Shown: positions 1 through 9,646 of the stretch, one piece after another
Position numbering within the stretch: the stretch's first letter is position 1
How the letters are laid out: the number at the start of each line of letters is the position of its first letter
Source of the DNA: JAJUFS01 sp964599565
GTDB taxonomy: Bacteria > Pseudomonadota > Gammaproteobacteria > Natronospirales > JAJUFS01
Assembly (NCBI GenBank): GCA_964599565.1
Contig: CAZRFE010000038.1
Coordinates: 1 to 23,359 of the forward strand
Reading direction: 5' to 3'
DNA: 23,359 bases
Notes under the pieces: model-generated
The model's input: only the letters and a program-made list of their open reading frames with translations
Databases searched by the model: none
Told to the model about the DNA's origin: nothing
Program-made: the position numbers and the translations under genes

Positions 1-1376
1 AGGCGCTTGTCGGTGCGCACGATGCCGACGTAATCCCACATGAAGCGGCGCAGCTCATCCCAGTTGTGCGAGACGACGACTTCCTCGTCGGAATCCGTCA
101 CGCGGCTTTCATCCCAGTCGGGAATTTCCAGCGCTGCATCCGCAACCGTGCGGCGTGCGGCGATGTCTGCGGCTGCACCTTCCGCGAGCACGAGACACTC
201 GAGCAGCGAGTTGGACGCCATGCGGTTTGCGCCATGCAGGCCGGTATGCGCGACTTCGCCGATCGCGTAGAGGCCAGGAACATCGGTACGGCCTGCAATG
301 TCGACGATCACGCCGCCGCAGGTGTAATGCGCGGCGGGCACGACGGGTACCGGTGCGCGCGCGAGATCGAAGCCGTACTCAAGGCATCTTGCATGCACAT
401 TCGGGAAATGTTCGAGAATGAATTCGCGCGGCTGGTGCGAGATGTCGAGCAGCACGTGATCGATGCCGAGCCGTTTCATTTCATGGTCGATGGCGCGTGC
501 AACGATATCGCGCGGTGCAAGTTCCGCGCGTTCATCGAATGCCGGCATGAAGCGTGTGCCGTCCGGCAGCAGCAGCAGCGCACCTTCGCCGCGCAGCGCT
601 TCGGTGAGCAGGAAGGTTCGCGCCTTCGGGTGATAGAGACACGTCGGATGGAACTGCATGAATTCCATGTTCGCGATGCGGCAGCCCGCGCGCCACGCCA
701 TCGCCATGCCGTCGCCGGTCGAACCGTCGGGATTCGATGTATAGAGATACGCGCGGCTTGCGCCGCCCGTCGCGAGTATGACGTGGCGCGCCGCCTGGGT
801 GATGACGCGCTGGTTGCGGATGTCGAGCAGGTAGGCGCCGAGCGCACGCTCTTCCGGTGCGCCGAGCTTGCCGGCGGTGATGAGGTCGACGGCGATGTGT
901 TCTTCGAGAATCTTGACGTTGGGCGCGTCGCGCACGAGCGATTCCAGCGTGACCTGGATGGCGCGTCCGGTTGCGTCCTCCGCGTGGATGACACGGCGGT
1001 GACTGTGTCCGCCTTCGCGCGTCAGGTGAAAGCCGTCGCCGCCCGGGTTGCGCGTGAACGAAACGCCGCGCTCGACGAGCCAGCGAATCACTTCCGGTCC
1101 GCGCATCGCCATGTGACGCACGACGGCGGGATCGCACAGGCCGGCGCCGGCGTTCAGCGTGTCGTTTACATGCGCATCGATGGAATCCGTGTCATCGAGA
1201 ACCGCGGACACGCCGCCCTGCGCCCAGTTCGTGCTGCCGGCGTCGAGCGGTCCTTTCGAGACGATGCCGATGCGCAACGATTTCGGCAGCCGCAGCGCGA
1301 GGCTCAGGCCCGCGGCTCCCGAACCGAGAATCAGGACATCGAGCGGCGCGGGTTGTTGCACGGCGTCAGTTCTCAT
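1..1376 (-). CDS. nadB: L-aspartate oxidase NadB, C-terminus cut by window edge
   Basis: FAD enzyme that oxidises L-aspartate to iminoaspartate, the first step of de novo NAD synthesis (cytoplasmic, works with quinolinate synthase NadA). I translated the minus strand by hand from the ATG at 1376-1374. The N-terminus has the Rossmann dinucleotide motif GSGAAGLSLAL at about residues 18-28. It continues with NWAQGG, the ATGG segment of the FAD domain, the FHPT motif and an EALRGEGA motif, all typical of NadB and fumarate-reductase-type flavoproteins. The last readable residues, WDYVGIVRTDKRL, match the conserved helical domain. 458 codons are present; the family is usually about 530-540 residues, so roughly 75-80 are missing. 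A GGGAG ribosome site four bases upstream supports the start. It is divergent from rpoE, as in Pseudomonas. Confidence 0.96.
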   Translation of the reverse strand, partial: MRTDAVQQPAPLDVLILGSGAAGLSLALRLPKSLRIGIVSKGPLDAGSTNWAQGGVSAVLDDTDSIDAHVNDTLNAGAGLCDPAVVRHMAMRGPEVIRWLVERGVSFTRNPGGDGFHLTREGGHSHRRVIHAEDATGRAIQVTLESLVRDAPNVKILEEHIAVDLITAGKLGAPEERALGAYLLDIRNQRVITQAARHVILATGGASRAYLYTSNPDGSTGDGMAMAWRAGCRIANMEFMQFHPTCLYHPKARTFLLTEALRGEGALLLLPDGTRFMPAFDERAELAPRDIVARAIDHEMKRLGIDHVLLDISHQPREFILEHFPNVHARCLEYGFDLARAPVPVVPAAHYTCGGVIVDIAGRTDVPGLYAIGEVAHTGLHGANRMASNSLLECLVLAEGAAADIAARRTVADAALEIPDWDESRVTDSDEEVVVSHNWDELRRFMWDYVGIVRTDKR

Positions 1377-1575
1377 CGCTCCCGTTGCAGCGGACCATCA
1401 GGTACACGGCGTGCAACTCCATGCTGTTACAATGCGGCGCTTCACCGATTTCGCCCGCGTCACCCAGGGGCCGCGAAGGCCGGAAAATATACCTGCAAAT
1501 GAAGCGCCATCGCGAACCTTTTCACGCATCCCGTGTCTACCCGTTGAACGGCGGGCATCGCCTGCGTCCGGCACC
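1377..1575. other. Divergent intergenic region nadB/rpoE
   Basis: About 199 bases between two divergent starts. It must hold the nadB promoter on the minus strand and the rpoE promoters on the plus strand. On the plus strand I see a sigma-E-like promoter (listed separately). There is also a TACAAT hexamer at 1428-1433 that resembles a sigma-70 -10 box, but it has no convincing -35 at 16-18 bp. No small gene, hairpin terminator or repeat was found. Confidence 0.6.
1514..1540 (+). promoter_or_regulatory. Candidate sigma-E/AlgU-type promoter before rpoE
   Basis: GAACCT at 1514-1519 (followed by T) and TCTAC at 1536-1540 are separated by 16 bp. This is close to the RpoE/AlgU consensus GAACTT-N16/17-TCTGA. 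A start site 6-8 bp downstream would leave a leader of roughly 28 bases before the rpoE ATG. The arrangement would make rpoE-rseABC-mucD autoregulated by its own sigma factor, as known for rpoE and algU elsewhere. Based on eye matching only. Confidence 0.45.
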
Positions 1576-2154
1576 ATGACAAGAGCTGCGGATCAACTGC
1601 TGGTCGAGCGTGTGCAGGCGGGCGACAAGGCGGCGTTCGATACGCTGGTGCGCAAATACCAGCACAGGATCGTGAAGCTCGTTTCACGATATGTCTACGA
1701 ACCGGCCGAGGCGCTCGACATCGCACAGGAAACCTTCATCAAGGCATACCGTGCACTGCCGAGATTTCGTGGCGACAGCGCTTTCTACACCTGGCTTTAC
1801 CGGATCGCGATCAACACCGCAAAGAACCACCTTGTTGCGGAGGGGCGCCGTCCGGTTGACCAGCAGATGGACTTGCAGGACCCTGACCAGTACGACCTGA
1901 ACGCAAGGCTCAAGGAAGTGGCCACGCCGGAGAGCCTGCTGCTGACGGATGAGATCCAGGCAACGGTGGAAGCGGCGATACAGGATCTGCCCGAGGAACT
2001 GCGCACGGCGATCGTGCTGCGCGAGCTGGAAGGCATGAGCTACGAGGAGATTGCAGTGGCGATGGATTGTCCTGTCGGAACGGTGAGGTCCCGGATATTC
2101 CGGGCGCGCGATGCCATTACCAGCCGGCTGCAGCCGCTGCTGGACCGGGAATGA
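1576..2154 (+). CDS. rpoE: RNA polymerase sigma factor RpoE (AlgU family)
   Basis: Extracytoplasmic-function sigma factor of 192 residues that directs RNA polymerase to envelope-stress genes. Region 2 spans about residues 10-90, with the DIAQETFIKAYRAL core near 48-61 and the RGDSAFYTWLYRIAINTAKN stretch at 65-84. Region 4 is at about 130-185, with the SYEEIAVAMDCPVGTVRSR helix-turn-helix near 155-173. All of these match AlgU/RpoE almost residue for residue. The open frame extends upstream to 1159, but homology begins at the ATG at 1576, which I chose; no strong ribosome site precedes it. The stop overlaps the region just before rseA, whose ATG starts at the next base. The adjacent rseABC-mucD genes confirm the assignment. 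Confidence 0.97.
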   Translation: MTRAADQLLVERVQAGDKAAFDTLVRKYQHRIVKLVSRYVYEPAEALDIAQETFIKAYRALPRFRGDSAFYTWLYRIAINTAKNHLVAEGRRPVDQQMDLQDPDQYDLNARLKEVATPESLLLTDEIQATVEAAIQDLPEELRTAIVLRELEGMSYEEIAVAMDCPVGTVRSRIFRARDAITSRLQPLLDRE

Positions 2155-2763
2155 ATGATGACCGACAAGCTTCTTGAACAGGTATCGGCGCTCGCCGACG
2201 ACGAGCTGGGTTCCCGCGAAGCGGAACTGCTGCTTGCGCGGATGGGGCGCGACGTTTCCCTGCGTGACGCCTGGGAGCGCTACCACCTCGTCGGCGAAGC
2301 CATGCGCGGCTCGCTGCCGGCGGCGCGCTTCCGCAATCTTGCCGGTGGCGTGTCGGCTGCCATCGAACGCGACAACGCACCCGGTGATGTTCCGGCATCG
2401 CCCATCCGGAAGCTGCTGCAACCGGTGGGCGGTTTCGTTGTCGCGGCGTCCGTTGCGATGCTTGCGGTATTCACGCTGCAGATGCCGCGCGACAACGCCC
2501 CGGCCGACGTCGTGGTGACGTCCGGCGGCCGGGCGCCGGTGGCTGCATTGCCGGGGCGCGCGCAGGCCGTCGATTTTTCCGGCGTTCGCTCGGAGGAACT
2601 GCAGAACCAGCTGCGCAGCTACCTGCTCAACCACAGCGAGCATTCCGGCAGTCCACGGATGCGCGGCGTGATGCCGTACGTGCAGCTTGCCGCGCACGAC
2701 TCCCGCCCGATCAAGACCGCGGACGATCAGCATGAAGCCACCGATCCCGAGCACCGGGACTGA
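2155..2763 (+). CDS. rseA: Sigma-E anti-sigma factor RseA (MucA)
   Basis: Single-pass inner-membrane protein of 202 residues that holds RpoE at the membrane until regulated proteolysis releases it. The N-terminal sigma-binding domain (about residues 5-55) has the family pattern SALADDELGSREAELLLARM and WERYHLVGEAMRG. One hydrophobic segment lies at about 89-108. A periplasmic tail follows, containing the VQLAAHD-type C-terminal region expected to contact RseB. The two start codons ATGATG directly follow the rpoE stop, so translation is probably coupled. Length and position match MucA of Pseudomonas. Confidence 0.94.
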   Translation: MMTDKLLEQVSALADDELGSREAELLLARMGRDVSLRDAWERYHLVGEAMRGSLPAARFRNLAGGVSAAIERDNAPGDVPASPIRKLLQPVGGFVVAASVAMLAVFTLQMPRDNAPADVVVTSGGRAPVAALPGRAQAVDFSGVRSEELQNQLRSYLLNHSEHSGSPRMRGVMPYVQLAAHDSRPIKTADDQHEATDPEHRD

Positions 2764-2764
2764 C

Positions 2765-3730
2765 ATGTCCATCCTGCGACGGACCTGGCTTTTCGCGCTC
2801 GCCTTCGCCGTGACGCCGGCGCATGCGCATTTCGGCGATGATCCGGATACCTGGCTCGAGCAGATGGAAACTGCGCTCGAGACCATCAATTACCGCGGCA
2901 CGTTCGTCTACATCCATGGCGAGCAGGCGGAAACCATGCTCGTCTATCACCGCGTCGGTCCCGAGGGCACGCGCGAGCGCCTCGTCTCGTTGAACGGCAG
3001 CGCGCGCGAAGTGCTGCGCAACAGGGACGAAGTCAAATGCATCCTGCCGGACGACAAGGCGGTGTTCGTCGAGAAGCGTCATGACGGCGGCACCCTGACG
3101 CGCGGCATTCCGCTCGCCGCGCTGCGCAACGGCAAGCATTACGAGTTCGAACTGCTCGGCAACGGCCGTATTGCCGGGCGCAGTGCGCAACAGGTCGCCA
3201 TCAAGCCCCGCGACGGGTTTCGCTACGGCTACCAGCTCTGGCTCGATGACGAGACGGCGCTGCCGCTGCGCTCGGAGCTTCTCGACGACAGCGGCCAGCC
3301 GATCGAGAAGATGATGTTCACGGAAATCGAGATCGGCGTGGAAATCGACGACGCGCTGCTCGAATCTGCTGTTTCCAGCGAAGGTTTCACCTGGCATGTG
3401 CGCGGCGGCGGTGACGAGGCCGTCGCGGAGCGCGCCACACCCGTGGAGTTCGGTGAACTGCCGCCGGGCTATCGCATCGTCAGCGCGGAAACCCGTCCCG
3501 AATCCGCGGAACCTTCCTGGCACCTGGTGCTGTCCGATGGACTCGCGTCCGTGTCGGTGTTCGCCGAACCGCTCGCCGAGGGCAAGCCGTCGCTCGACGG
3601 ACTTTCGCGGATCGGCGCCGTCAATGCGTTCGGCATCCGCCTGAACGAACACCACGTCACCGTCGTCGGCGAAGTGCCGGAAGCCACCGTCAAGGCAATC
3701 GGCGAAGCTGTCGCTTTCGCCGAACGCTGA
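2765..3730 (+). CDS. rseB: Periplasmic sigma-E regulator RseB (MucB)
   Basis: Periplasmic protein of 321 residues that binds RseA and shields it from the DegS/AlgW protease; in E. coli it also senses mislocalised lipopolysaccharide. The start at ATG 2765 gives a clean signal peptide ending at the AHA site near residue 21. An in-frame start at 2687 would bury the signal peptide and overlap rseA by 77 bases, so I rejected it. The N-terminal MucB/RseB domain includes INYRGTFVYIHG near residues 40-52, and the C-terminal domain covers about residues 215-315. It begins one base after rseA ends, consistent with a single transcript. Confidence 0.94.
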   Translation: MSILRRTWLFALAFAVTPAHAHFGDDPDTWLEQMETALETINYRGTFVYIHGEQAETMLVYHRVGPEGTRERLVSLNGSAREVLRNRDEVKCILPDDKAVFVEKRHDGGTLTRGIPLAALRNGKHYEFELLGNGRIAGRSAQQVAIKPRDGFRYGYQLWLDDETALPLRSELLDDSGQPIEKMMFTEIEIGVEIDDALLESAVSSEGFTWHVRGGGDEAVAERATPVEFGELPPGYRIVSAETRPESAEPSWHLVLSDGLASVSVFAEPLAEGKPSLDGLSRIGAVNAFGIRLNEHHVTVVGEVPEATVKAIGEAVAFAER

Positions 3731-3739
3731 TCCGCAACC

Positions 3740-4246
3740 GTGCGCGAGCCGGTCGCACCCAATCCCGAAGAACTGATCACCGAACGTGCGCGCGTGCTGC
3801 GCGTCGTGGACCATGTTGCCTGGGTGCATTGCGAGAGCCAGTCCGGTTGCGCGCGCTGCGCGGCGGGCGAGGGGTGCGGGGCCGGGCTTTTCGCGCGCCT
3901 GCTGCGGGGACGGTTACAGGAACTTCCCGTCCCGGTGCCGCGCGGTTTCGGCAGCCTCGCCGCCGGCGACCACGTGCTGCTCGGCCTGTCCGCCGCGGCC
4001 GTGCAGAACGCCTCGATCCTGCTTTACGGCGCGCCGCTTGCCGCGCTGCTGCTGGGCGCGCTGGCGGGCGACCTCGCCATCGGCGGCGATGCCGGTGCGC
4101 TGCCGGGCGCGATCTTGGGGCTCGTCACGGGCGCATGGTTCGCGCACCGCCGTGCGGGACGGCTTGCGGGCGACGCCGCGCTGCAACCGGTCATCCTGCG
4201 GCGGCTCGCCGAATGCGAGCCTTGTCCGCTACCGCGCGAGGCCTGA
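3740..4246 (+). CDS. rseC: SoxR-reducing/sigma-E system membrane protein RseC (MucC)
   Basis: Inner-membrane protein of 168 residues of the RseC/MucC family, linked in the literature to sigma-E control and to the Rsx/RseC SoxR-reducing system. The start is GTG at 3740, nine bases after rseB, with no strong ribosome site. The N-terminal soluble part has a Cys cluster at residues 31, 37, 40 and 46, the family's conserved redox or Fe-S-like motif. Two membrane segments follow (about 88-110 and 118-135). A further CEPC pair lies near the C-terminus. Position between mucB and mucD supports the name. Confidence 0.9.
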   Translation: MREPVAPNPEELITERARVLRVVDHVAWVHCESQSGCARCAAGEGCGAGLFARLLRGRLQELPVPVPRGFGSLAAGDHVLLGLSAAAVQNASILLYGAPLAALLLGALAGDLAIGGDAGALPGAILGLVTGAWFAHRRAGRLAGDAALQPVILRRLAECEPCPLPREA

Positions 4247-4279
4247 CAATACGGGCACTTTTTGCCATCCTGCCCATCC

Positions 4280-5671
4280 ATGCGCCTGTTCATAATTCTC
4301 ATGCTCCTGTCCGCGCCGGTATTCGCGGCCGAACCGGCTGCGCCGTACGGCCTGCCGGATTTCGTCACGCTGGCCGAGAATGTCAGCCCCACCGTCGTGA
4401 ACATCAGCACCACGCAGCGGCTGGACGTCGCGGCGGCCGAGTCCGGGACACCGGGAACCCATCCTTTCGACGAGCTGTTCGAGCAGTTCGCCGAGCCGCA
4501 GGCGGAGCCGGCGCCGGAATTGTTCGATTCCAGTTCGCTTGGTTCCGGCGTGATCATCTCCGAGGACGGCGAAATTCTCACCAACTACCACGTCATCCGC
4601 GGTGCGGACGAGATCATCGTGCGGCTGGCGGACCGGCGGCAGGTGAGCGCGAAGCTCATCGGCGCGGACCAGGCGAGCGACCTTGCGCTGCTGAAGATCG
4701 ACGCGCCTGACCTGCCGGTTGCGAGGATCGGCAACGCCGATGAACTGAAGGTGGGGGAATGGGTGGTCGCCATCGGCTCGCCGTTCGGCTTCGACTATTC
4801 CGTAACGTCCGGCATCGTGAGCGCGAAGGGCCGCAGCGTCGGTACGGAGCGCTACGTTCCCTACATCCAGACCGACGTCGCCATCAACCCCGGCAACTCC
4901 GGCGGACCGCTGTTCAACCTCGATGGCGAAGTGATCGGCATCAATTCGCAGATCTACAGCCGCACCGGCGGCTTCATGGGCGTTTCCTTCGCCATTCCCG
5001 TCAACCTGGCCATGAGCGTTGCCGAACAGCTGCGGGACAGCGGCCGGGTAAGTCGCGGCTGGCTGGGTGTGGATATCCAGGACGTCACGCGCGAGCTTGC
5101 CGAATCCTTCGGCATGAGCCGGCCCGAAGGCGCGCTGGTGCGCTCGGTAATGCCGGACAGTCCCGCCGAACGCGCGGGGCTCGCCGTCGGCGACGTCATC
5201 CTCGCCTTCGGCACGCACGCCGTCTACGCCGCGGCTGAACTGCCGCCGCTGGTCGGCAGCACCGCCGCGGGCAGCGAGGTGAAGCTTTCCGTGATACGCG
5301 AGGGCGAACCGCGCCATATCGCGGTGACGCTTGGCGAGTTGCCCGTGGAAGCAACGCCGGTCGCGACCGTAGAGCCCGGCGCGGGCAAGGGACGTCTTGG
5401 CATCGTGGTGCGTGATCTGCGGTTCGCGGAACGCGAGGCGCTCGGCATCGAGGAAGGCGGCGTGCTCGTCGAGGAAGTGGCGCGCGGTCCCGCCTATGAC
5501 GCCGGCCTGCGAGCGGGCGATGTCATTCTCAGCATCGATCGCAACCCGATCGCCAACGAGGCCGGATTCCGCACTGCCGTCGCGGACCTGCCGCACGACC
5601 GGCATGTCGCGGTGCTCGTGCAGCGCAACGCGACCACCGTCTTCGTGCCGCTGCGCGTTCCCGGGAAATGA
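4280..5671 (+). CDS. mucD: Periplasmic serine protease MucD (DegP/HtrA family)
   Basis: Periplasmic quality-control protease of 463 residues. A signal peptide covers residues 1-17 (cleavage after the VFAA region). A trypsin-like domain carries the triad His104 (TNYHVIRG), Asp134 (SDLALLKID) and Ser208 (GNSGGPLF), followed by two PDZ domains at about 245-345 and 365-460. I chose ATG 4280; the TTG at 4262 in the same frame would only add six residues before the signal peptide. As the last of the rpoE-rse cluster it matches MucD of Pseudomonas, which restrains AlgU activation by degrading misfolded envelope proteins. Its stop overlaps the next gene by four bases (ATGA). Confidence 0.95.
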   Translation: MRLFIILMLLSAPVFAAEPAAPYGLPDFVTLAENVSPTVVNISTTQRLDVAAAESGTPGTHPFDELFEQFAEPQAEPAPELFDSSSLGSGVIISEDGEILTNYHVIRGADEIIVRLADRRQVSAKLIGADQASDLALLKIDAPDLPVARIGNADELKVGEWVVAIGSPFGFDYSVTSGIVSAKGRSVGTERYVPYIQTDVAINPGNSGGPLFNLDGEVIGINSQIYSRTGGFMGVSFAIPVNLAMSVAEQLRDSGRVSRGWLGVDIQDVTRELAESFGMSRPEGALVRSVMPDSPAERAGLAVGDVILAFGTHAVYAAAELPPLVGSTAAGSEVKLSVIREGEPRHIAVTLGELPVEATPVATVEPGAGKGRLGIVVRDLRFAEREALGIEEGGVLVEEVARGPAYDAGLRAGDVILSIDRNPIANEAGFRTAVADLPHDRHVAVLVQRNATTVFVPLRVPGK

Positions 5672-5907
5672 CCGTCCTCGTTCTCTACAGCCGTGCAGGC
5701 TGCCATCTCTGCGAAGACATGCAGGCAGCCCTGCAACCACTGCTCAAGGACGCAGACGTGTCGCTGGACGTCATCGACATCGACACCGACGCCACGCTCC
5801 GCGAAACCTGGGGCTGGCGGATTCCCGTCCTCGCGTTCGACGGCGAGGTGATCTGCGAAGGACGCCTCGACGAGGATGCGGTTCGCGATGCGCTGAACCT
5901 GCGCTAG
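5668..5907 (+). CDS. Glutaredoxin-like (DUF836-type) thiol protein
   Basis: Small thioredoxin-fold protein of 79 residues. A beta strand (VLVLYSRAGCHLCEDM) leads into a CxxC pair at Cys12 and Cys15. The middle has the cis-Pro-type segment RIPVLAFDGEVI around residues 51-62, followed by a short C-terminal helix. Length and pattern match the glutaredoxin-like DUF836 family, whose substrate is generally unknown. Its ATG overlaps the mucD stop (ATGA), which implies coupled translation. It sits between the sigma-E module and lepA, where Pseudomonas has no gene. A role in thiol homeostasis during envelope stress is inference only. Confidence 0.85.
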   Translation: MTVLVLYSRAGCHLCEDMQAALQPLLKDADVSLDVIDIDTDATLRETWGWRIPVLAFDGEVICEGRLDEDAVRDALNLR

Positions 5908-5933
5908 ACGCCACGATTCTTCCCTGCAATGCG

Positions 5934-5962
5934 CTGCCAAAGCCCGCAGCGAACGGTACAAT
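5934..5962 (+). promoter_or_regulatory. Candidate sigma-70 promoter before lepA
   Basis: CTGCCA at 5934-5939 (4 of 6 to TTGACA) and TACAAT at 5957-5962 (5 of 6 to TATAAT) are separated by exactly 17 bp, in the 87-base gap before lepA. This is the only sizeable gap between rpoE and acpS. It suggests that lepA-lepB and the genes beyond have their own housekeeping start in addition to read-through from the sigma-E operon. Confidence 0.5.
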
Positions 5963-5994
5963 GACGCGCTTTGCGCCAGTCAAAACAAGGATTT

Positions 5995-7788
<1,794 letters not shown>

Positions 7789-7798
7789 ACGGAGTGAA

Positions 7799-8566
7799 AT
7801 GATGAGAATGGATTTTTCGCTGTTCTTCCTCGTGATGATCGTCCTGATGGGCGGCATCTGGCTGCTCGATGTCCTGTTCTGGGCGCCGCAGCGCCGCAGC
7901 GCCGGCATCGAGAAGGAGCCGGTCGCCGTCGAGTACGCGCGCTCGCTGTTCCCGGTATTCCTGGTGATCTTCGTGCTGCGCTCGTTCCTCGCCGAACCGT
8001 TCCGCATCCCGTCGTCGTCCATGGAGCCGACGCTGGAGCAGGGCGATTTCATCCTCGTCAACAAGTTCACCTACGGCATCCGCCTGCCGGTCGCCGGAAC
8101 GAAAGTGCTGGAGCTCGGGCTGCCGGAGCGCGGCGACGTGATCGTGTTCCGTTACCCGCAGGATCCGCGCCAGGATTACATCAAGCGTGTCGTCGGTGTT
8201 CCCGGTGACGAGATCGCCTATTATCAGAAGCGGCTGTACGTGAACGGCAAGGTGCAGGATGAACGGCGCACCGGCGATCACGTCACGGAAAACGGCCTGC
8301 CGACCGAGGTCTACGAGGAACACCTTGCGGGCGAATGGCACCGCATCCTGAAGATGCCGGAGCGGCGCGATCCGCGCGAAGGCTCGATCGTCGTTCCGGA
8401 AGGACACTACTTCGTCATGGGCGACAACCGCGACAACTCGAACGACAGCCGTTCGTGGGGTTTCGTACCGGAGGAAAACCTGGTCGGGCGTGCGTTCTTC
8501 ATCTGGATGAACTGGCACGTCGGCGAATGGCCGGAGTGGGAAAGAATAGGAACCGTCATCGAATGA
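7799..8566 (+). CDS. lepB: Signal peptidase I LepB
   Basis: Inner-membrane Ser/Lys protease of 255 residues that removes signal peptides from exported proteins. There are two N-terminal membrane segments (about residues 7-28 and 50-64). The catalytic Ser74 lies in the PSSSMEPTL box and Lys129 in the DYIKRVVGVPGD box. The conserved GDNRDNSNDSRSWGFVP box is near residues 207-223. A GGAG ribosome site precedes ATG 7799; a second ATG follows immediately. It begins ten bases after the lepA stop and so is likely cotranscribed with it. Confidence 0.96.
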   Translation: MMRMDFSLFFLVMIVLMGGIWLLDVLFWAPQRRSAGIEKEPVAVEYARSLFPVFLVIFVLRSFLAEPFRIPSSSMEPTLEQGDFILVNKFTYGIRLPVAGTKVLELGLPERGDVIVFRYPQDPRQDYIKRVVGVPGDEIAYYQKRLYVNGKVQDERRTGDHVTENGLPTEVYEEHLAGEWHRILKMPERRDPREGSIVVPEGHYFVMGDNRDNSNDSRSWGFVPEENLVGRAFFIWMNWHVGEWPEWERIGTVIE

Positions 8567-8600
8567 CGAATGTTCAAAGATGCTACCGGAGGGGTCAGTG

Positions 8601-8969
8601 ATGTTGCTGCAAGAACGACAGAAAGGCATGACGTTCCTGGGATACGTGATCTTGCTGTCCGTGATCGGATATTTCGCGATCATGGCCATGAAGCTCGCAC
8701 CGTTGTACCTGGAATACCAGTCGGTGGTGAAGATCATGAACAGCGTTGCCGCCGAATCCAATGCGTCGACCACGCCGGTTTCCATGCGCAGCACCATCCA
8801 GAAGCGGCTGGACGTGAACAACATCACGCGCATCACCGCAAAGGATTTCGTCATCAAGCGCGACAAGGGAACGGTGCTCTCGGTTGATTACGAAGCGCGG
8901 ACGAAGTTTGCCGGCAATCTCTGGTTCCTGCTGACGTTCGATCACAGCGTGGCGCTCAGAGGAAGCTGA
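8601..8969 (+). CDS. DUF4845 family membrane protein
   Basis: Predicted single-pass membrane protein of 122 residues. A basic N-terminus (LLQERQKG) is followed by one hydrophobic helix at about 11-30, then an extracytoplasmic or periplasmic domain of about 90 residues. It resembles the DUF4845 proteins encoded between lepB and rnc in Pseudomonas (PA0769-like). Their function is unknown; the pilin-like N-terminal layout is notable, but no prepilin cleavage site is evident. The start at ATG 8601 is set by a GGAGGGG ribosome site at 8588-8594; an upstream in-frame start at 8580 lies before that site. The stop overlaps the rnc ATG by one base. Confidence 0.85.
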   Translation: MLLQERQKGMTFLGYVILLSVIGYFAIMAMKLAPLYLEYQSVVKIMNSVAAESNASTTPVSMRSTIQKRLDVNNITRITAKDFVIKRDKGTVLSVDYEARTKFAGNLWFLLTFDHSVALRGS

Positions 8970-9646
8970 TGGACGAAACGGGCCGCTTCGAACGCCGGCT
9001 GGGCTACCGCTTCCGCGACGCGTCGTTGCTGGTCCGTGCACTCACGCACCGCAGCGTTGCGGGCGACGACAACGAACGTCTCGAATTTCTCGGCGACGCC
9101 GTGCTTGGCATGGTGGTCGCCGATTTTCTTTTCCGCCGCGAAGCGGGATTGACCGAGGGTGATCTCAGCCGGTTGCGCGCAAGCCTCGTGAATGGCGACG
9201 CGCTTGCCGGGGTTGCGCAGACGCTCGATCTCGGCGCGGCATTGCGCCTCGGACCGGGCGAGCTGAAGTCCGGCGGTTTCCGCCGTCGCTCCGTGCTCGC
9301 CGACGCGCTGGAAGCGGTCATCGGCGCGGTCTACGTGGATGGCGGTCTTCCGGCCGCGCAATCCTTCATCCACGCCGTGTTCGCGGAACGTTTCGCGAAT
9401 CTTCCCGACCCGCGTTCGCTCAAGGATCCGAAGACGCGCCTGCAGGAACTTCTGCAGGACCGCGGCATGGACCTGCCCGAATACACGACGCTGGAAGTTT
9501 CCGGGCCGCCGCACCGGCAGGTCTTCGAGGTTGCCTGCCGCGTTGCCGTGCTGTCGCTGGAGAAGCGTGCGCGCGGCGGCAGCCGGCGCGCCGCGGAACA
9601 GGCGGCCGCGGAAAAGATTCTCGAGGAGCTAGGCGATGCCGGCTGA
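8969..9646 (+). CDS. rnc: Ribonuclease III
   Basis: Double-strand-specific endoribonuclease of 225 residues that processes rRNA precursors and structured mRNAs. The signature NERLEFLGDAVL is at 35-46. The catalytic acidic residues Glu36, Glu39, Asp43, Asp112 and Glu115 align with the E. coli set at a constant offset of two. The C-terminal double-stranded-RNA-binding domain spans about 152-222. It overlaps DUF4845 by one base and era by eleven, so rnc and era are probably translationally coupled, as is usual for this pair. Confidence 0.97.
   Translation: MDETGRFERRLGYRFRDASLLVRALTHRSVAGDDNERLEFLGDAVLGMVVADFLFRREAGLTEGDLSRLRASLVNGDALAGVAQTLDLGAALRLGPGELKSGGFRRRSVLADALEAVIGAVYVDGGLPAAQSFIHAVFAERFANLPDPRSLKDPKTRLQELLQDRGMDLPEYTTLEVSGPPHRQVFEVACRVAVLSLEKRARGGSRRAAEQAAAEKILEELGDAG

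Noticed and set aside
1428..1433. TACAAT as -10 of a second rpoE promoter
   Set aside because: No hexamer resembling TTGACA at 16-18 bp upstream; mentioned only in the intergenic entry.
66..1502. Long plus-strand open frame opposite nadB
   Set aside because: NadB motifs are continuous on the minus strand; the plus-strand product is a low-complexity Arg/Ala/His-rich shadow of a GC-rich gene.
1159..1575. N-terminal extension of rpoE
   Set aside because: The frame stays open upstream but runs into the nadB start region and has no sigma-factor similarity; the AlgU-like sequence begins at ATG 1576.
4243..4271. Possible sigma-70 promoter before mucD (CTGACA, then CATCCT)
   Set aside because: The -35 is good but the -10 matches only 3 of 6 bases, and the site straddles the rseC stop; too weak to list.
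2711..5740. Long minus-strand frames opposite rseB (2711-3829) and mucD (4229-5740)
   Set aside because: They are mirror frames of well-supported genes, with no motif or ribosome site that would support expression. The same applies to 1684-2889, 9420-10694 and 19200-20732.
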